Source of the DNA: Inia geoffrensis
Lineage: Eukaryota; Chordata; Mammalia; Artiodactyla; Iniidae
Reading direction: 5' to 3'
Length of the DNA stretch: 64,000 nt
Assembly: GCA_036417435.1 (NCBI GenBank)
Contig: CM070913.1
Span: 16,646,680 to 16,710,679, forward strand
Shown: positions 50,401-56,115 of the stretch, piece after piece
How the letters are laid out: each line of letters starts with the position of its first letter
Numbering within the stretch: the stretch's first letter is position 1
Made by a program: the position numbers and the translations under genes
The notes under the pieces: generated by a model
Database searches by the model: none
What the model was told of the DNA's origin: nothing
The model's input: the letters and a program-made list of their open reading frames with translations, nothing else

Positions 50401-53400
50401 TAAAACTCTGCCTACATCCTGAACCTGTTTCAAAGACACCTTTAGGTCAGGAAATGGCTCTGAATTCCAGAGCACACAAATTTCCTGCAGAGCCAATGCC
50501 TTGGGGCTCTTAGCTTGTTTTTTAACCCCAGTGGGGTCTAAGGACCTTTGCCTCCCAGTAAGATAATCCAAAGCAGATGCGATTCTATACCCTAAACTGC
50601 GACCTTCTTTATTGTTTGTTTGGGGAAAAAAACAATCCTTCTTTACTTGAACCTGCACCTGCTTTGATTCTGATGTGGACTAAGACAGAAGTTTCCTTAA
50701 TAAACTGTGAAAAAATACAATCAAACGGTCAGCTGTTCTGTTTTGACATCTACCACATTTTTTTTTTTAATAATAGGTCCAACCACATCCTTTGCCCTGT
50801 ATCTTCGGCGCCCAGCACAGCCTGCTGGCTCTGAAATCGCTCCTGCACTACTTTCTCTTGCCACCCTCCTGACCCGATTCAAGCCTGTACCAGCTCTTCC
50901 TCAAAGCAGGGGCTGTGGCCTCCTTACCACGCCCTGGACCCCCTCCTCCCCCCAGCGCCATGGCACCCTTCCCCATGACCTCCACATCTGATCACGTCCC
51001 TCCCCAGCTCACAATACACGGAGATAAAATCTAAACTGTTTTCCTTGCACGTAAGGCCCTTGAGTGCTGGCCCCGCCCCGCGCCTGCCCTTGGAGACCAG
51101 GAACACTGTCCTCTTTAGAGTCGCCTGAAAACGCCGCTCGGTCTGGTCTCCCCACCGTTCCCACCACCAGGCAGAGCACAAACCAGTCTTGATCCCCTAG
51201 CCCACATGCTGCCCCCTTGCCCCTCTTTCTGTGCTTTGGACACACACAACCGCACGGTAAGGAAAAGGGGGTATGTTCCGCCGACACTTCCAGGCCGGTT
51301 AAAGCGCTCTTGTCCTGGGCGCCCACCACACTCTGAAAGCACTCTTGATGGCACGAGTGTCCCACTGCATTCTGTCTGCACACATCTAGGCCGGGCGCTT
51401 CCGGGAGACGAGGGCTATGCCCCTGCTCTCCGTCTCCTTAGCCTGATGCGGGGCGGCCCACCTGGAGGAGGCGCTCGCTTCGTTGAGCTAAACGAGCACA
51501 TCTAACACAAACGCAGTCCTCTTTCTCACTGTTGAGCGCCGTGCCCTGGACGTGGCACCCCACAGAAATCCCAGGCTGGGGGCCGCCGATGGCGCACAGG
51601 ACAAAGACAGAGAGCAGGTTAGCACACGTGCACGCAGACGCGCTGAGACGGCTGCCGGGCGATGAGCGGGGCCAGCAGACGCTGCCCACGAGAGGTAGGG
51701 CAGGGCGCCGGGGAGCCCGGCCAGAGGGAGGGCAGGGCGCCGGGGAGCCGCGCCCGCCGGGCTCGCGGGCAAGACGCAGCCTGACGGCGCCTCTCGGAAC
51801 CAGGGCAGAGGAACCCACTGGGCTGCGCGTAACCAGGCCCACCGTCCACTCAGTGTTAAACCTCAAAAGCGCACGGAGAACTTCAGACCCACCGGCTCTT
51901 CTGTTTTGCTGAAGTCCACTGTCTCTCTCGTGGTTTCTTCAGGCTCTCGGGGCTTGGGTTTGGGGGGTAGAAAGGAGGAGTTGAGCTTAATCTGTGTTCC
52001 TAGCAGTGGGTCCTACAGAAAGCTCCCACGTGGCAGCCAGAGGGAAACACGAAGATTACGTGCCCAACTTCCTACAAACCAGGTGGAGAATTTACAGGCG
52101 CTTGCAGGGAAAATCACCTGGTGCGCGCGAATCCCACCCACGCCGGCTCTGGGGGCCGGGAGGTGGGGTCAGGTATGCTTCCCTTGGGGGCTGGGGGGCG
52201 GCCGCTGCAGGGAGACAGCAGCCAGGCCACACCTGTCCTGGCGGCCACCTGGCCCGAGGGTAGACGCCCTGGGGGGTGACTCAAGTGTAGAGAGGGCAAC
52301 TGTCAGGGCGGGATGCAGATCCACACCCACAGGAGTCCACCCAGACAGCATCCTCTGGACACACCATGTGGAAAAAAACACCACTATCTTTTTCCATGCG
52401 CTTCAAAGATAGGAAAATAGCATGGGGGGAATTTTAATACTGATCTGGCAGAGAAAGTTCACGTGGTACCTTCTTCAAACAATACTCTGCAAAGGAGGCA
52501 CTGGTTTGGAACTCCCCTTTTCATGGCCTCATAAAACACTGAGTTATTGACCTTCAAAGACATACCTTTATTGTTTCAGTTTTCCTGGCATATGAATTTC
52601 TGGTAGATAACTGAAAAAGCAAGCTCATATTTCCTTATCAACACGGAGAATATGTTCATATTACAGATGTGCCATTTTCAGGGGAAGTGGTGGGAAGGAA
52701 ATAACAGGGAAAGCATTTGAAATATTTATCAACAAAGTGAACGAAAAGGACACTGATCCCCAAGTCTGTGATTCTCCAAACAAAGTAGTAACTTATGGCC
52801 AGGTCTTCCCACTAGGATGGGCTGGCAGGGCAGGAAGACAGCCGGGGCAGGGGCGGGCCCCTGCCTACCCTGCAGTCCCAGTCCCACCCAGGGGCTTTCC
52901 TCTGCGGGGTGTCCCCACAGGCCTTCCAGGGCCCTGCGGCTTATCCGTGTCTGATTAGCCTACATTACCACCTCAACAAGGGCCATACAAGTGTCATCTC
53001 AAAACCTATAAATGTTTAATGTCCTGTCTGTCGTGGGGTTTCTGGAATTAAGCTAGCTTTCCAGATAGCTTTGTGCTATCTATAAAGTCATAAACATATA
53101 TGGGTTTTCTCTTTCTGGCAAGATTCCTTTAGGCCTAAACCACTGACGCCACCCTCTCAGATAGAAAGCTTTCTTCCCCACAACAGCCTATTGGGATCAT
53201 TCCCTCTCTGACTCTTGACTTCCTACCCATCCTCCGAAGACCGCTTCAGAAGCCCCCTCCTCCAAAAGTCCTCCCTGATTCCTCCACCTATACTCCCTCC
53301 TCCCCTCCACCACCCTCTGCGCTTCTCGTATCATAGGCTGCGTTATTATTATCGCGGCTTCACCTGTCTCGTCCTCTCGACTGGGCTGTGACCTGTGAAG

Positions 53401-56115
53401 ACCCAGCTATGCCTTCGCCTTGTTTCTCACCAGCACAAGGTTTTACCTCCCAAATATGTTTGCTGGCCTGGGTACGAGTGAATCTGCCCTTAGGTCTTGT
53501 ATATCTAGGGATAAACATGGCTGTGTGATCAATTACCTCAATGAAAACAGCCTGCTCCTAGAGTTTTCTTACTTGGAACAAACAGAACTATCAACATAAA
53601 AATTTTAAATGTGTTTTTCTGTAGGCAAATACTCTTCTTATGTCTGAACTCAGATTCCCTCACACAGGCGCGGAGAGATATAAGCACAGAGATGTTTTAA
53701 AAGGCAAAACTTACAGCCCCCCAGGTAAGTTTAAATCGATTTAATATAATGTAAATGAAGCTAAATACAATACTTGCAGATAAAGCACTTCCCAGGAGCT
53801 GTTTTTGCCAACTATTTTACAAAACCAATACCTCCTCGATCCTCCACACTCAACAGTTCTTTAAGCCTTGCCCAGTGTGTGATAACTAATCGCCAGTGCA
53901 ATTCCTTTCTTTGAACTAATAGATCAGGTTGGCCAAAGAAGCAGTAATTGAACAGAGTGCTTGTAACCACAGTATCTTTGGGGGATAATACTACAACATT
54001 ACATCTAGCTCCACCTTTCAGAATTAATAGATTTCCACTGGGGAGACTGGGCACAAACATATCATTTGATTAGAGCCATCCCAATATCATTTGATTGTTT
54101 CCTGTTTAGGTATGATTTAAAAACGCACAGTAGTTTTTGCAATAACACTGTGAGATGCTTTTTTTTTTTTTGCGGTATGCGGGCCTCTCACTGCTGTGGC
54201 CTCTCCCATTGCGGAGCACAGGCTCCGGATGCGCAGGCTCAGCGGCCATGGCTCACGGGCCCAGCCGCTCTGCGGCATGTAGGATCTTCCCGGACTGGGG
54301 CAAGAACCCGTGTCCCCTGCATCGGCAGGCGGACTCTCAACCACTGCCACACCAGGGAAGCCCCGAGATGCTTTTTTTAAAACTGTGTAGTGAGCAGGTC
54401 TTTCTCAGGTGGCTAGCTGTTCACTGGAGCCCTAGTCCTGTGGTTCAAGTAAGGCAGCACCCTGTCCAACCTGTTGAGCACTTAATTAAGCAACACCTGA
54501 AGTGTTTAAAATGAAAAATTCCAGCAGGCTTTTCCACCTTCTTTGCCCTCAACCATTCCTAGAGACTCATACAAGTAGAAACGATATAGACTGAATCTTC
54601 CTGAGAATTGTCTGCTCCAGCCTTATAGCACGCTCCTGTTATTTCTGTCAATGCTCTAATCCCAGGCTGGCTTCCCCCTCTCTCCTCATTCCAAACACAG
54701 TTCTCCAAGTGCTGTTCCCCTTGTCTTCTTGGGGTTTTGAGCTGTTCCCCCAAAAGCTGTTAACAAGAGCCTAAGCCAATCTTTACAGAGAAGGGAATCT
54801 GAAACTGCTGAAACCCAGAAAACCACCAATATTTACCCTTTCCTACAAGGCTTTCATAGTATTTGTGGTGCTGGGCTTCCTACACTACAGCTCTCCTCCG
54901 GGGAGGGCAGAAAACCAGTAACTGGTTTTATTTATTTGGCAACTGTACCGAGTGATCTTGTAAAGAAATCTCTTCTGAGAGGACTTGGGGTGGGGAGGAC
55001 AACAGGACATAGGAAGATGCTCTTGTTCTGGCACCCCCAGACCACTTCACGCCCTTTATCAGCCCTGTGGGCCGCCAGGGGAGCCCCGTGTGCCTCCGGG
55101 GTTGGGACTAACCACTGCCCGCTGTGCCCGCCGGCCCGTCCCAGTCCCATCCCGGCTGAGCGCACGGAGGACAGGGCTGTTTCTGGCTCTCCTACTGGCT
55201 TGAAGCACCCCAGGTACCTTGGTGTCTCCAACTGTGAACACTATTTTGTTCTAACATCATCAGAGGGCTTCTGAGAACAAGTGATTCTATGTCATTCTGG
55301 GCCAGAACCTGAGCCGGTGGACCTTAAACTGTAGAGAGGAGTCGGAGGGGAGAAGGGAGACATAAAAAAGAGGGGAGCATAATAAAGAAATCTGATGTCA
55401 GCCTTTCTGAAGAAACTACCAAATCCTGTTTCACCACACGCCCGGGAGGCGAGCATCGCTCTAGTCTTCAGACTACCAGCGAAGCTGAGGTGGGGAGAGC
55501 GTGTGAAGCCCCAGTTAGAGGGAAGGACCGAGAGCTCCGGCGGGCCCAAAATGGCCCGAAAGGAGAAATCGTATGTGGGATGGTTACTTAACGTGGGCAC
55601 TGTCCGCGGCTCCGAAATTTTCCCTCACTTCTTCTCCTGTTCGCGGGGGAAGGGTCTGTGTCCACGCCGCTGCCTCCGCAGCAGCTACACTGTGGGGGCA
55701 CCTCGCAGACGCTCCAGAAATGTTTAGAGAATAAACGGCACCACCAAAGCCTGCCACTAAGTGGGACTTTTGGAAGCGCCCGTGTCCGGGTGCTGGGGTC
55801 CCGCAACTCCCCGTTCTGCACCCCAGTTCCCCTCCACTCGCCCGTTCCCTCCTTCCACCGTCCAACACGCAGCCCCCCAGCTCTCCGCCCTCTCCGCCCC
55901 CAAATCCTCAGTTCCTGCGGCTCCGTCCAGGTCTCGTGACGTCTGGCAGCCGCCGCGCCGCGTCCTTCCCCAGCTCCCGCGAAGGCGTCGGGCGCGGGAC
56001 CCGACGCGCGGGGAGCAGGAGCCGGGGCGGCCCCCCTTACCTGCAGCCGGACGAACAGCGCGCAGAGCGCAAGCAGCGCGGGCAGCGGGCGGCGCCGCCG
56101 GGCGCGCGGATCCAT
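11432..56115 (-). CDS. TNFRSF11A: TNFRSF11A (RANK) gene span, coding exons 1-9 of an expected 10
   Basis: This is the type I membrane receptor for RANKL (TNFSF11). It drives osteoclast formation, lymph-node and mammary development by recruiting TRAF adaptors to NF-kB and MAPK signalling. Nine exons on the minus strand join in frame: 56041-56115, 29797-29878, 28173-28298, 23984-24127, 20774-20867, 19510-19601, 17413-17526, 14278-14330 and 11432-12188, 1537 coding bases in all. The predicted product has a signal peptide, four TNFR cysteine-rich domains (about residues 30-195), one membrane helix (about 210-232) and a long cytoplasmic tail. Recalled against the human protein, numbering matches without gaps to the membrane region; the tail up to the end of exon 9 is about 11 residues shorter. 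No stop or frameshift is seen. The last exon (distal TRAF motifs, stop codon, 3' UTR) is outside the window, so the gene is partial here only because of the window edge. Confidence 0.96.
12756..13065 (+). mobile_element. CHR-2 SINE, full-length
   Basis: Begins gggacttccctggtggcaca and continues through the internal ccacaactactgaagcccg repeats to an AAATAAATAAATAAAA tail. Flanks share TGTATGTCTTTA-like duplicates. Confidence 0.9.
13308..13638 (+). mobile_element. CHR-2 SINE, full-length
   Basis: Target-site duplication of 15 bases with one mismatch: AAAATGGTTCAGGAG at 13293-13307 and AAAATGGTTCAAGAG at 13639-13653. Tail is AAATAAATTAAATAAAT. Confidence 0.93.
14089..14227 (-). mobile_element. 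CHR-1-like short tRNA SINE
   Basis: Reads in reverse: T-rich tract with G interruptions, gtgggatcttagttcccc, ... ggaccaccagggaattccc. It lies in the sense orientation of TNFRSF11A, 50 bases past the exon 8 donor. Confidence 0.85.
14278..14330 (-). CDS. TNFRSF11A: TNFRSF11A exon 8: juxtamembrane cytoplasmic segment
   Basis: This is a small 53-base exon encoding residues 243 (split) to 260: [18 protein letters not shown]. It is almost identical to human RANK as I recall it (I to V, D to N) and marks the start of the signalling tail. The acceptor is TTTTTCTAG and the donor AAG|GTAAAT. It enters in phase 1 and ends on a codon boundary. It is too short to show as an independent open frame and was identified by motif and phase. 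Confidence 0.94.
14935..15147 (+). mobile_element. CHR-2 SINE, short (deletion) form
   Basis: Starts gggcttccctggtggctcag and ends in a 24-base poly(A). Duplicated AAAATCTATG flanks lie just before 14935 and at about 15147-15156. Confidence 0.92.
15295..15480 (+). mobile_element. MIR SINE
   Basis: Contains tgtgaccttgcctggtct, cctctctgagcctcagtttc, aaaacgggggaaataataat and the tail cacatgataaatatttaata, in MIR order. Confidence 0.8.
15860..16225 (+). mobile_element. L2 LINE 3' end
   Basis: Typical L2 ending: tggaatgcttttgattctcc, gtctttcagatctcaggtcc, ccatgagggcactggctctg and the tgttgaatgaaggg tail. Confidence 0.75.
17413..17526 (-). CDS. TNFRSF11A: TNFRSF11A exon 7: transmembrane helix
   Basis: This exon encodes residues 205-242 plus one base. 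It holds the single membrane-spanning segment (about residues 210-232: [10 protein letters not shown] followed by [11 protein letters not shown]), then the stop-transfer cluster [10 protein letters not shown] on the cytoplasmic side. The position equals human RANK (about 213-233). The acceptor is TTCCAACACAG and the donor ACAG|GTATTG. A CHR-2 SINE inserted antisense to the gene begins 74 bases upstream of the acceptor, so the branch-point region of intron 6 has been shortened to that distance. Confidence 0.95.
17601..17812 (+). mobile_element. CHR-2 SINE, short (deletion) form, next to exon 7
   Basis: Starts gggcttccctggtggcacag; the tail is interrupted by CCACCCCCCCG before the poly(A), which is followed by a C-run. 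It is antisense to TNFRSF11A and lies 74 bases upstream of the exon 7 acceptor. Confidence 0.92.
18368..18696 (-). mobile_element. CHR-2 SINE, full-length
   Basis: Reverse orientation: poly(T), gctttctctagttgtgctg, gctactcttcgttgtggtg, ... cgccaccagagaagt. A 16-base duplication CCTCTCCTTCTGTCTT flanks it (18352-18367 and 18697-18712). Confidence 0.93.
19229..19309. repeat. Tandem duplication of a ~40 bp unit
   Basis: Two adjacent copies, 19229-19268 and 19269-19309, share tacgaataaattactagtta and tccattcc with only a few differences in the T-run and ggcata/gggcac segment. Confidence 0.9.
19510..19601 (-). CDS. TNFRSF11A: TNFRSF11A exon 6: CRD4 and membrane-proximal stalk
   Basis: This exon encodes the last base of Asn174 through residue 204 plus one base of Glu205. 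It reads [31 protein letters not shown]. The two cysteines close CRD4 and the Ser/Pro-rich tail is the stalk before the membrane. The loop after the first cysteine differs clearly from human, where I recall F-L-G-K-R-V-E-H-H. The acceptor is CCTCACAG and the donor is AATG|GTATGT. The exon was found by its phase, splice sites and the K-S-D-x-V-C-S-S-S motif; it is too short and divided to appear as a long open frame. Confidence 0.94.
20050..20480 (+). mobile_element. Old L1 LINE 3' end with CA microsatellite
   Basis: The order matches the 3' end of L1M-class elements: cacttaaatgactatcaata, ttaaataaattatggtacat, tactatgtagctataaaaag. Heavily diverged. It contains the CA repeat at 20361-20400. 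Confidence 0.7.
20361..20400 (+). repeat. (CA)n microsatellite
   Basis: About twenty uninterrupted CA units in intron 5, likely length-polymorphic. Confidence 0.97.
20774..20867 (-). CDS. TNFRSF11A: TNFRSF11A exon 5: CRD3/CRD4
   Basis: This exon encodes residues 143 (split) to 173 plus two bases of Asn174. The peptide runs [27 protein letters not shown], the end of CRD3 and start of CRD4. The K-P-W-T-N segment at the 3' end completes a second N-glycosylation sequon (Asn174-Cys-Thr) across the junction with exon 6, as in human. The acceptor is TTTTTGACAG and the donor AA|GTAAGT. The phase chain (in 1, out 2) is correct and there are no disruptions. Confidence 0.95.
21582..21791 (+). mobile_element. 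CHR-2 SINE, short (deletion) form
   Basis: Flanked by AAATGGATG at 21573-21581 and 21792-21800; poly(A) of about 20. Confidence 0.92.
22851..22917. repeat. Poly(A) and poly(T) pair with a duplicated short unit
   Basis: A run of about 19 A, then aagcagaaagggaccagcac, then about 16 T, then a second copy of accagcacctttttt. The A and T tracts are complementary and could pair with a ~20-base loop. Confidence 0.85.
23780..24290. other. CpG-rich patch centred on exon 4
   Basis: Exon 4 and about 150-200 bases either side are far richer in CpG than the other internal exons and flanking introns. Long overlapping open frames on both strands here are shadows of the GC-rich exon. The patch ends towards the C-rich tract near 24230-24260. 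Confidence 0.6.
23984..24127 (-). CDS. TNFRSF11A: TNFRSF11A exon 4: CRD2/CRD3
   Basis: This exon encodes residues 95 (split) to 142 plus one base of 143. It includes G-K-A-L-V-A-V, an N-glycosylation sequon at Asn105 (N-R-T), and the CRD3 core [10 protein letters not shown] with the C-R-C-C-R-R-N cluster. The sequon is at the same position as in human RANK (N-S-T there). The exon is very GC- and CpG-rich compared with its neighbours and forms the centre of an internal CpG-rich patch. The acceptor is CCCGCAG and the donor is CGG|GTACGA, a suboptimal +4 to +6. Exit phase 1 with exon 5 gives Val143 where human has Leu. Confidence 0.95.
24856..25452 (+). mobile_element. Tigger-like (pogo/TcMar) DNA transposon remnant
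   Basis: Left end CAGTCGACCCTCATTATTCG; the right end (gcgaat/atgaataa-type, finishing about agaattacctg) is a decayed inverted copy. The interior includes the start of a transposase reading frame, at 25158-25310. Most of the coding region is gone. Confidence 0.7.
25158..25310 (+). pseudogene. Tigger transposase N-terminal remnant
   Basis: The frame begins [10 protein letters not shown] and continues with [12 protein letters not shown] and L-D-K-L, like the N-terminal DNA-binding (CENP-B/pogo helix-turn-helix) start of Tigger transposases. It ends after about 50 residues, against several hundred in an intact protein. Decayed and non-functional by inference. Confidence 0.6.
25588..25986 (+). 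mobile_element. Solo LTR of an ERVL-MaLR (MST/MLT1-like) retrotransposon
   Basis: Begins TGTTATGGACTGATG and ends CCTAGGACA, with aaattcatatgttgaaatcc, gattaggtcacgagggtgg and tttaagccactgagtctgtg in the order of MST/MLT1 LTRs. A perfect 5 bp target duplication GAGTT flanks it (25583-25587 and 25987-25991). There is no internal viral sequence. It also carries a CCA-triplet expansion near 25639-25662. Confidence 0.88.
26276..26622 (+). mobile_element. CHR-2 SINE, full-length
   Basis: 16-base target duplication AAAAGTAAGTGCACGT / AAAAGTAAGTGCATGT (26260-26275 and 26623-26638). The tail is a poly(A) followed by an (AT)n run. Confidence 0.93.
26670..26881 (-). mobile_element. CHR-2 SINE, short (deletion) form
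   Basis: Reverse orientation with poly(T) at the left; TTGACAT duplicates at 26663-26669 and 26882-26888. It lies only ~45 bases from the previous SINE, in opposite orientation. Confidence 0.92.
27895..27990 (+). mobile_element. L1 LINE 3' tail fragment
   Basis: The typical L1 tail caatttgctgtatagctg, aactaacacaacattgtaaa, tcaactgtacttcaataaaa, with an AAAAC-repeat tail. A short AT-rich palindrome (agatatat...atatatct, 27880-27899) sits at its left edge. Confidence 0.8.
28173..28298 (-). CDS. TNFRSF11A: TNFRSF11A exon 3: end of CRD1 and CRD2
   Basis: This exon encodes the rest of Gly53 through residue 94 plus one base of residue 95. It contains G-K-Y-L-S-S-K-C, then [19 protein letters not shown] and H-K-V-C-D-T-G, with the conserved cysteines of the end of CRD1 and of CRD2 that contact RANKL. 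It is nearly identical to human RANK as I recall it (differences include Leu for Met at 56 and Thr for Ser at 79). The acceptor ends in TTTAAG (AG at 28300-28299) and the donor is CAG|GTGAGT, both good. A CHR-1-like SINE lies 83 bases upstream in intron 2. Confidence 0.96.
28382..28518 (+). mobile_element. CHR-1-like short tRNA SINE
   Basis: Starts ggaattccctggtggtccag, ends in a two-part A-rich tail. GCACCAATC duplicates occur at about 28372-28380 and 28521-28529. It lies in intron 2, 83 bases from the exon 3 acceptor and antisense to the gene. Confidence 0.88.
29298..29427 (-). mobile_element. CHR-1-like short tRNA SINE
   Basis: Poly(T), tggccacaccgcatggcttg, ... ggaccgccagggaatttc. TAATACTTT flanks at 29289-29297 and 29428-29436. 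Confidence 0.9.
29797..29878 (-). CDS. TNFRSF11A: TNFRSF11A exon 2: first cysteine-rich domain
   Basis: This exon encodes residues 26-52 plus the first base of Gly53. It starts the mature extracellular domain and the first TNFR cysteine-rich domain: [20 protein letters not shown], with the cysteine spacing C-x11-CC-x2-C seen in mammalian RANK. The acceptor is a pyrimidine tract ending in TTTAG at 29879. The donor is CAG|GTTTGT at 29796, which departs from the usual purine at +3 and may be weak. The 82-base length and exit phase 1 fit exon 3. The large intron 1 (26,162 bases) precedes it and intron 2 is about 1.5 kb. Confidence 0.95.
32275..32420 (-). mobile_element. L1 LINE fragment (antisense 3' UTR)
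   Basis: Contains gtgcaattcagtgttttg, tattcacaaagttgtgcaac and ccagaacaccttcatcattcc, matching antisense L1 3' UTR text that also occurs near 41975-42055. Confidence 0.7.
32647..32856 (+). mobile_element. CHR-2 SINE, short (deletion) form
   Basis: Flanked by AAAAGGCAACACACA (about 32632-32646) and AAAAGGCAACATACA (from about 32857). Little diverged from the other short copies. Confidence 0.92.
33484..33878 (-). mobile_element. L1 LINE, 5'-truncated 3' UTR copy
   Basis: Antisense L1 3' end (tttattggagtataattgct, caaagcaccgagctgatctc, ttagcatatggta). A 16-base target duplication TGACCCCTTCTTTTTC is at 33468-33483 and 33879-33894, so this 395-base insertion is bounded exactly. Confidence 0.93.
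35471..35675 (+). mobile_element. CHR-2 SINE, short (deletion) form
   Basis: Flanks AAAGTCGCG (35462-35470) and AAAGTCACG (35676-35684), one mismatch. Confidence 0.92.
36562..36690 (+). mobile_element. MIR SINE fragment
   Basis: Contains taagcctcagtctcttcacc, tgtaaaatggggcaaataat and a gtgaggatgaga segment in MIR order. Confidence 0.65.
37096..37219 (-). mobile_element. CHR-1-like short tRNA SINE
   Basis: Reverse copy ending accgccagggaattccc. Approximate duplicates GAAAAACATGATTTT (37081-37095) and GAGAAACATGTTTT (37220-37233). The poly(T) has decayed, so this is an older copy. Confidence 0.85.
37916..40269 (-). mobile_element. L1 LINE, 5'-truncated with inverted 5' end (twin priming)
   Basis: The 3' end lies at the left (poly(T) from 37914) and the antisense body runs through the 3' UTR and the C-terminal half of ORF2 to about 40178. 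Beyond that the L1 text switches to the plus strand for about 85 bases (acacccatttatgataaaaa ... cataataaagggcatatat). Short ACAGCT duplicates flank the whole (37910-37915 and 40270-40275). Confidence 0.9.
39295..40194 (-). pseudogene. L1 ORF2 reverse transcriptase fragment
   Basis: An open stretch of 299 codons covers the end of the L1 reverse transcriptase domain. It includes the catalytic F-A-D-D-M-I-L-Y motif at residues 65-72 and the G-C-P-L-S-P-L-L-F segment at 25-33, then the start of the thumb and C-terminal region. The first few codons come from the antisense of the inverted piece. Intact ORF2 is about 1275 residues, so the endonuclease and most of the RT fingers are absent. The frame breaks near 39295 and continues in pieces in other frames down to about 38290, including the C-terminal Y-Y-S-A-I-K-R-N motif. 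Non-functional. Confidence 0.92.
40313..40659 (+). mobile_element. CHR-2 SINE, full-length
   Basis: A perfect 13-base target duplication AAAGTGAGGCTCA bounds it at 40300-40312 and 40660-40672. It landed ~40 bases beyond the L1 just upstream. Confidence 0.95.
41886..42790 (-). mobile_element. Old L1 LINE 3' region
   Basis: Antisense L1: gtacaattcagtggcattaa, tcaccccaaacagaaactc, ccattgtatgaatacatcac, tccattcatctgttgatgga. Diverged, no intact frame. Confidence 0.85.
43025..43480 (-). mobile_element. L2 LINE 3' region
   Basis: Antisense L2: gaacacatcctatgtgccag, cttgcttacattgtacttc, gaccttttgagtggagacc, atgaagtgagggaac. The cross-reading open frames are not coding. Confidence 0.75.
44545..44660 (-). 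mobile_element. MER5A-type hAT DNA transposon fragment
   Basis: agaatcacctgggaatctca, ggtgggtgtggggtggggcc and tgcatttctaacaagctctc match the order of MER5A. Confidence 0.7.
45839..46478 (+). mobile_element. L1 LINE, 5'-truncated
   Basis: Sense L1 3' end: W-I-K-K and Y-Y-S-A-I-K-R-N coding text, then 3' UTR gatagctagtgggaagcagc and tail gtaaagcaattatatttcag. AAAAAACAAAC duplicates at 45828-45838 and 46479-46489. Confidence 0.92.
46575..46690 (-). mobile_element. MER5A-type hAT fragment
   Basis: ttttctaacaagctcccaggtgatgctgac-type text in the order of MER5A, with the left end decayed. Only the core is recognisable. Confidence 0.6.
47417..47775 (+). mobile_element. CHR-2 SINE, full-length, with extra 3' sequence before its poly(A)
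   Basis: The SINE body ends near a short A-run at 47722-47728. About 28 unrelated bases (47729-47756) follow, then a longer poly(A) (47757-47775). Target duplicates GACTGATTGTG / GACTGGTTGTG lie at 47406-47416 and 47776-47786, outside both, so the extra piece was inserted with the SINE. Confidence 0.88.
48430..48610 (+). mobile_element. MIR SINE
   Basis: ttccagctctgccacttacg, tctctgtgcctcatttttct, gattagagaaaatctatgta, gcacctaccacatgcctggc. Confidence 0.8.
48675..48830 (+). mobile_element. MER5A-type hAT fragment
   Basis: Begins acggttctcaaactcgagtg, then tgcgtcagaatcccctgcag and catttctaacaagttcccag. It is the best preserved of the three MER5A-like pieces. Confidence 0.75.
51400..51900. 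other. Intronic CpG-rich island in intron 1
   Basis: This is a GC- and CpG-rich stretch in intron 1, about 4.2 kb downstream of exon 1. It contains two copies of a 21-base GC-rich unit (51697-51717 and 51729-51749, period 32). Open frames cross it on both strands but none resembles a known protein. It could be an alternative promoter, an enhancer or an orphan CpG island. Confidence 0.55.
53195..53445 (+). mobile_element. L2-like LINE fragment
   Basis: aaaagtcctccctgattcct and following C/T-rich text resemble the L2 3' region. Diverged; the assignment is tentative. Confidence 0.5.
54159..54364 (-). mobile_element. CHR-2 SINE, short (deletion) form
   Basis: Reverse copy with GAGATGC(T)n duplicates starting at 54152 and 54365. 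Confidence 0.92.
56041..56115 (-). CDS. TNFRSF11A: TNFRSF11A exon 1: start codon and signal peptide
   Basis: This exon encodes residues 1-25, a classic secretory signal: a basic stretch (R-A-R-R-R-R at residues 4-9) followed by a Leu/Ala-rich hydrophobic core (about 11-22). It delivers the receptor to the ER. The ATG at 56115 has a purine at -3 and G at +4, a good Kozak context, and aligns with the human start (human second residue is Ala, here Asp). The donor follows at 56040 as CAG|GTAAGG, a strong site, and the exon ends on a codon boundary (phase 0). The exon sits inside a CpG island. The 5' UTR is non-coding from 56116 upwards; its cap site cannot be fixed from sequence alone. Confidence 0.95.

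Larger units (their letters stand above)
29879..56040 (-). other. TNFRSF11A intron 1
   Basis: The 26.2 kb first intron carries the L1, SINE, L2, MIR and MER5A insertions listed separately. Stretches over 300 bases where I recognise nothing: 29880-32270, 32870-33465, 33900-35460, 35690-36560, 37240-37905, 40680-41880, 43490-44540, 44700-45825, 46700-47400, 47790-48420, 48840-51400, 51900-53190, 53450-54150 and 54380-55600. Confidence 0.85.
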
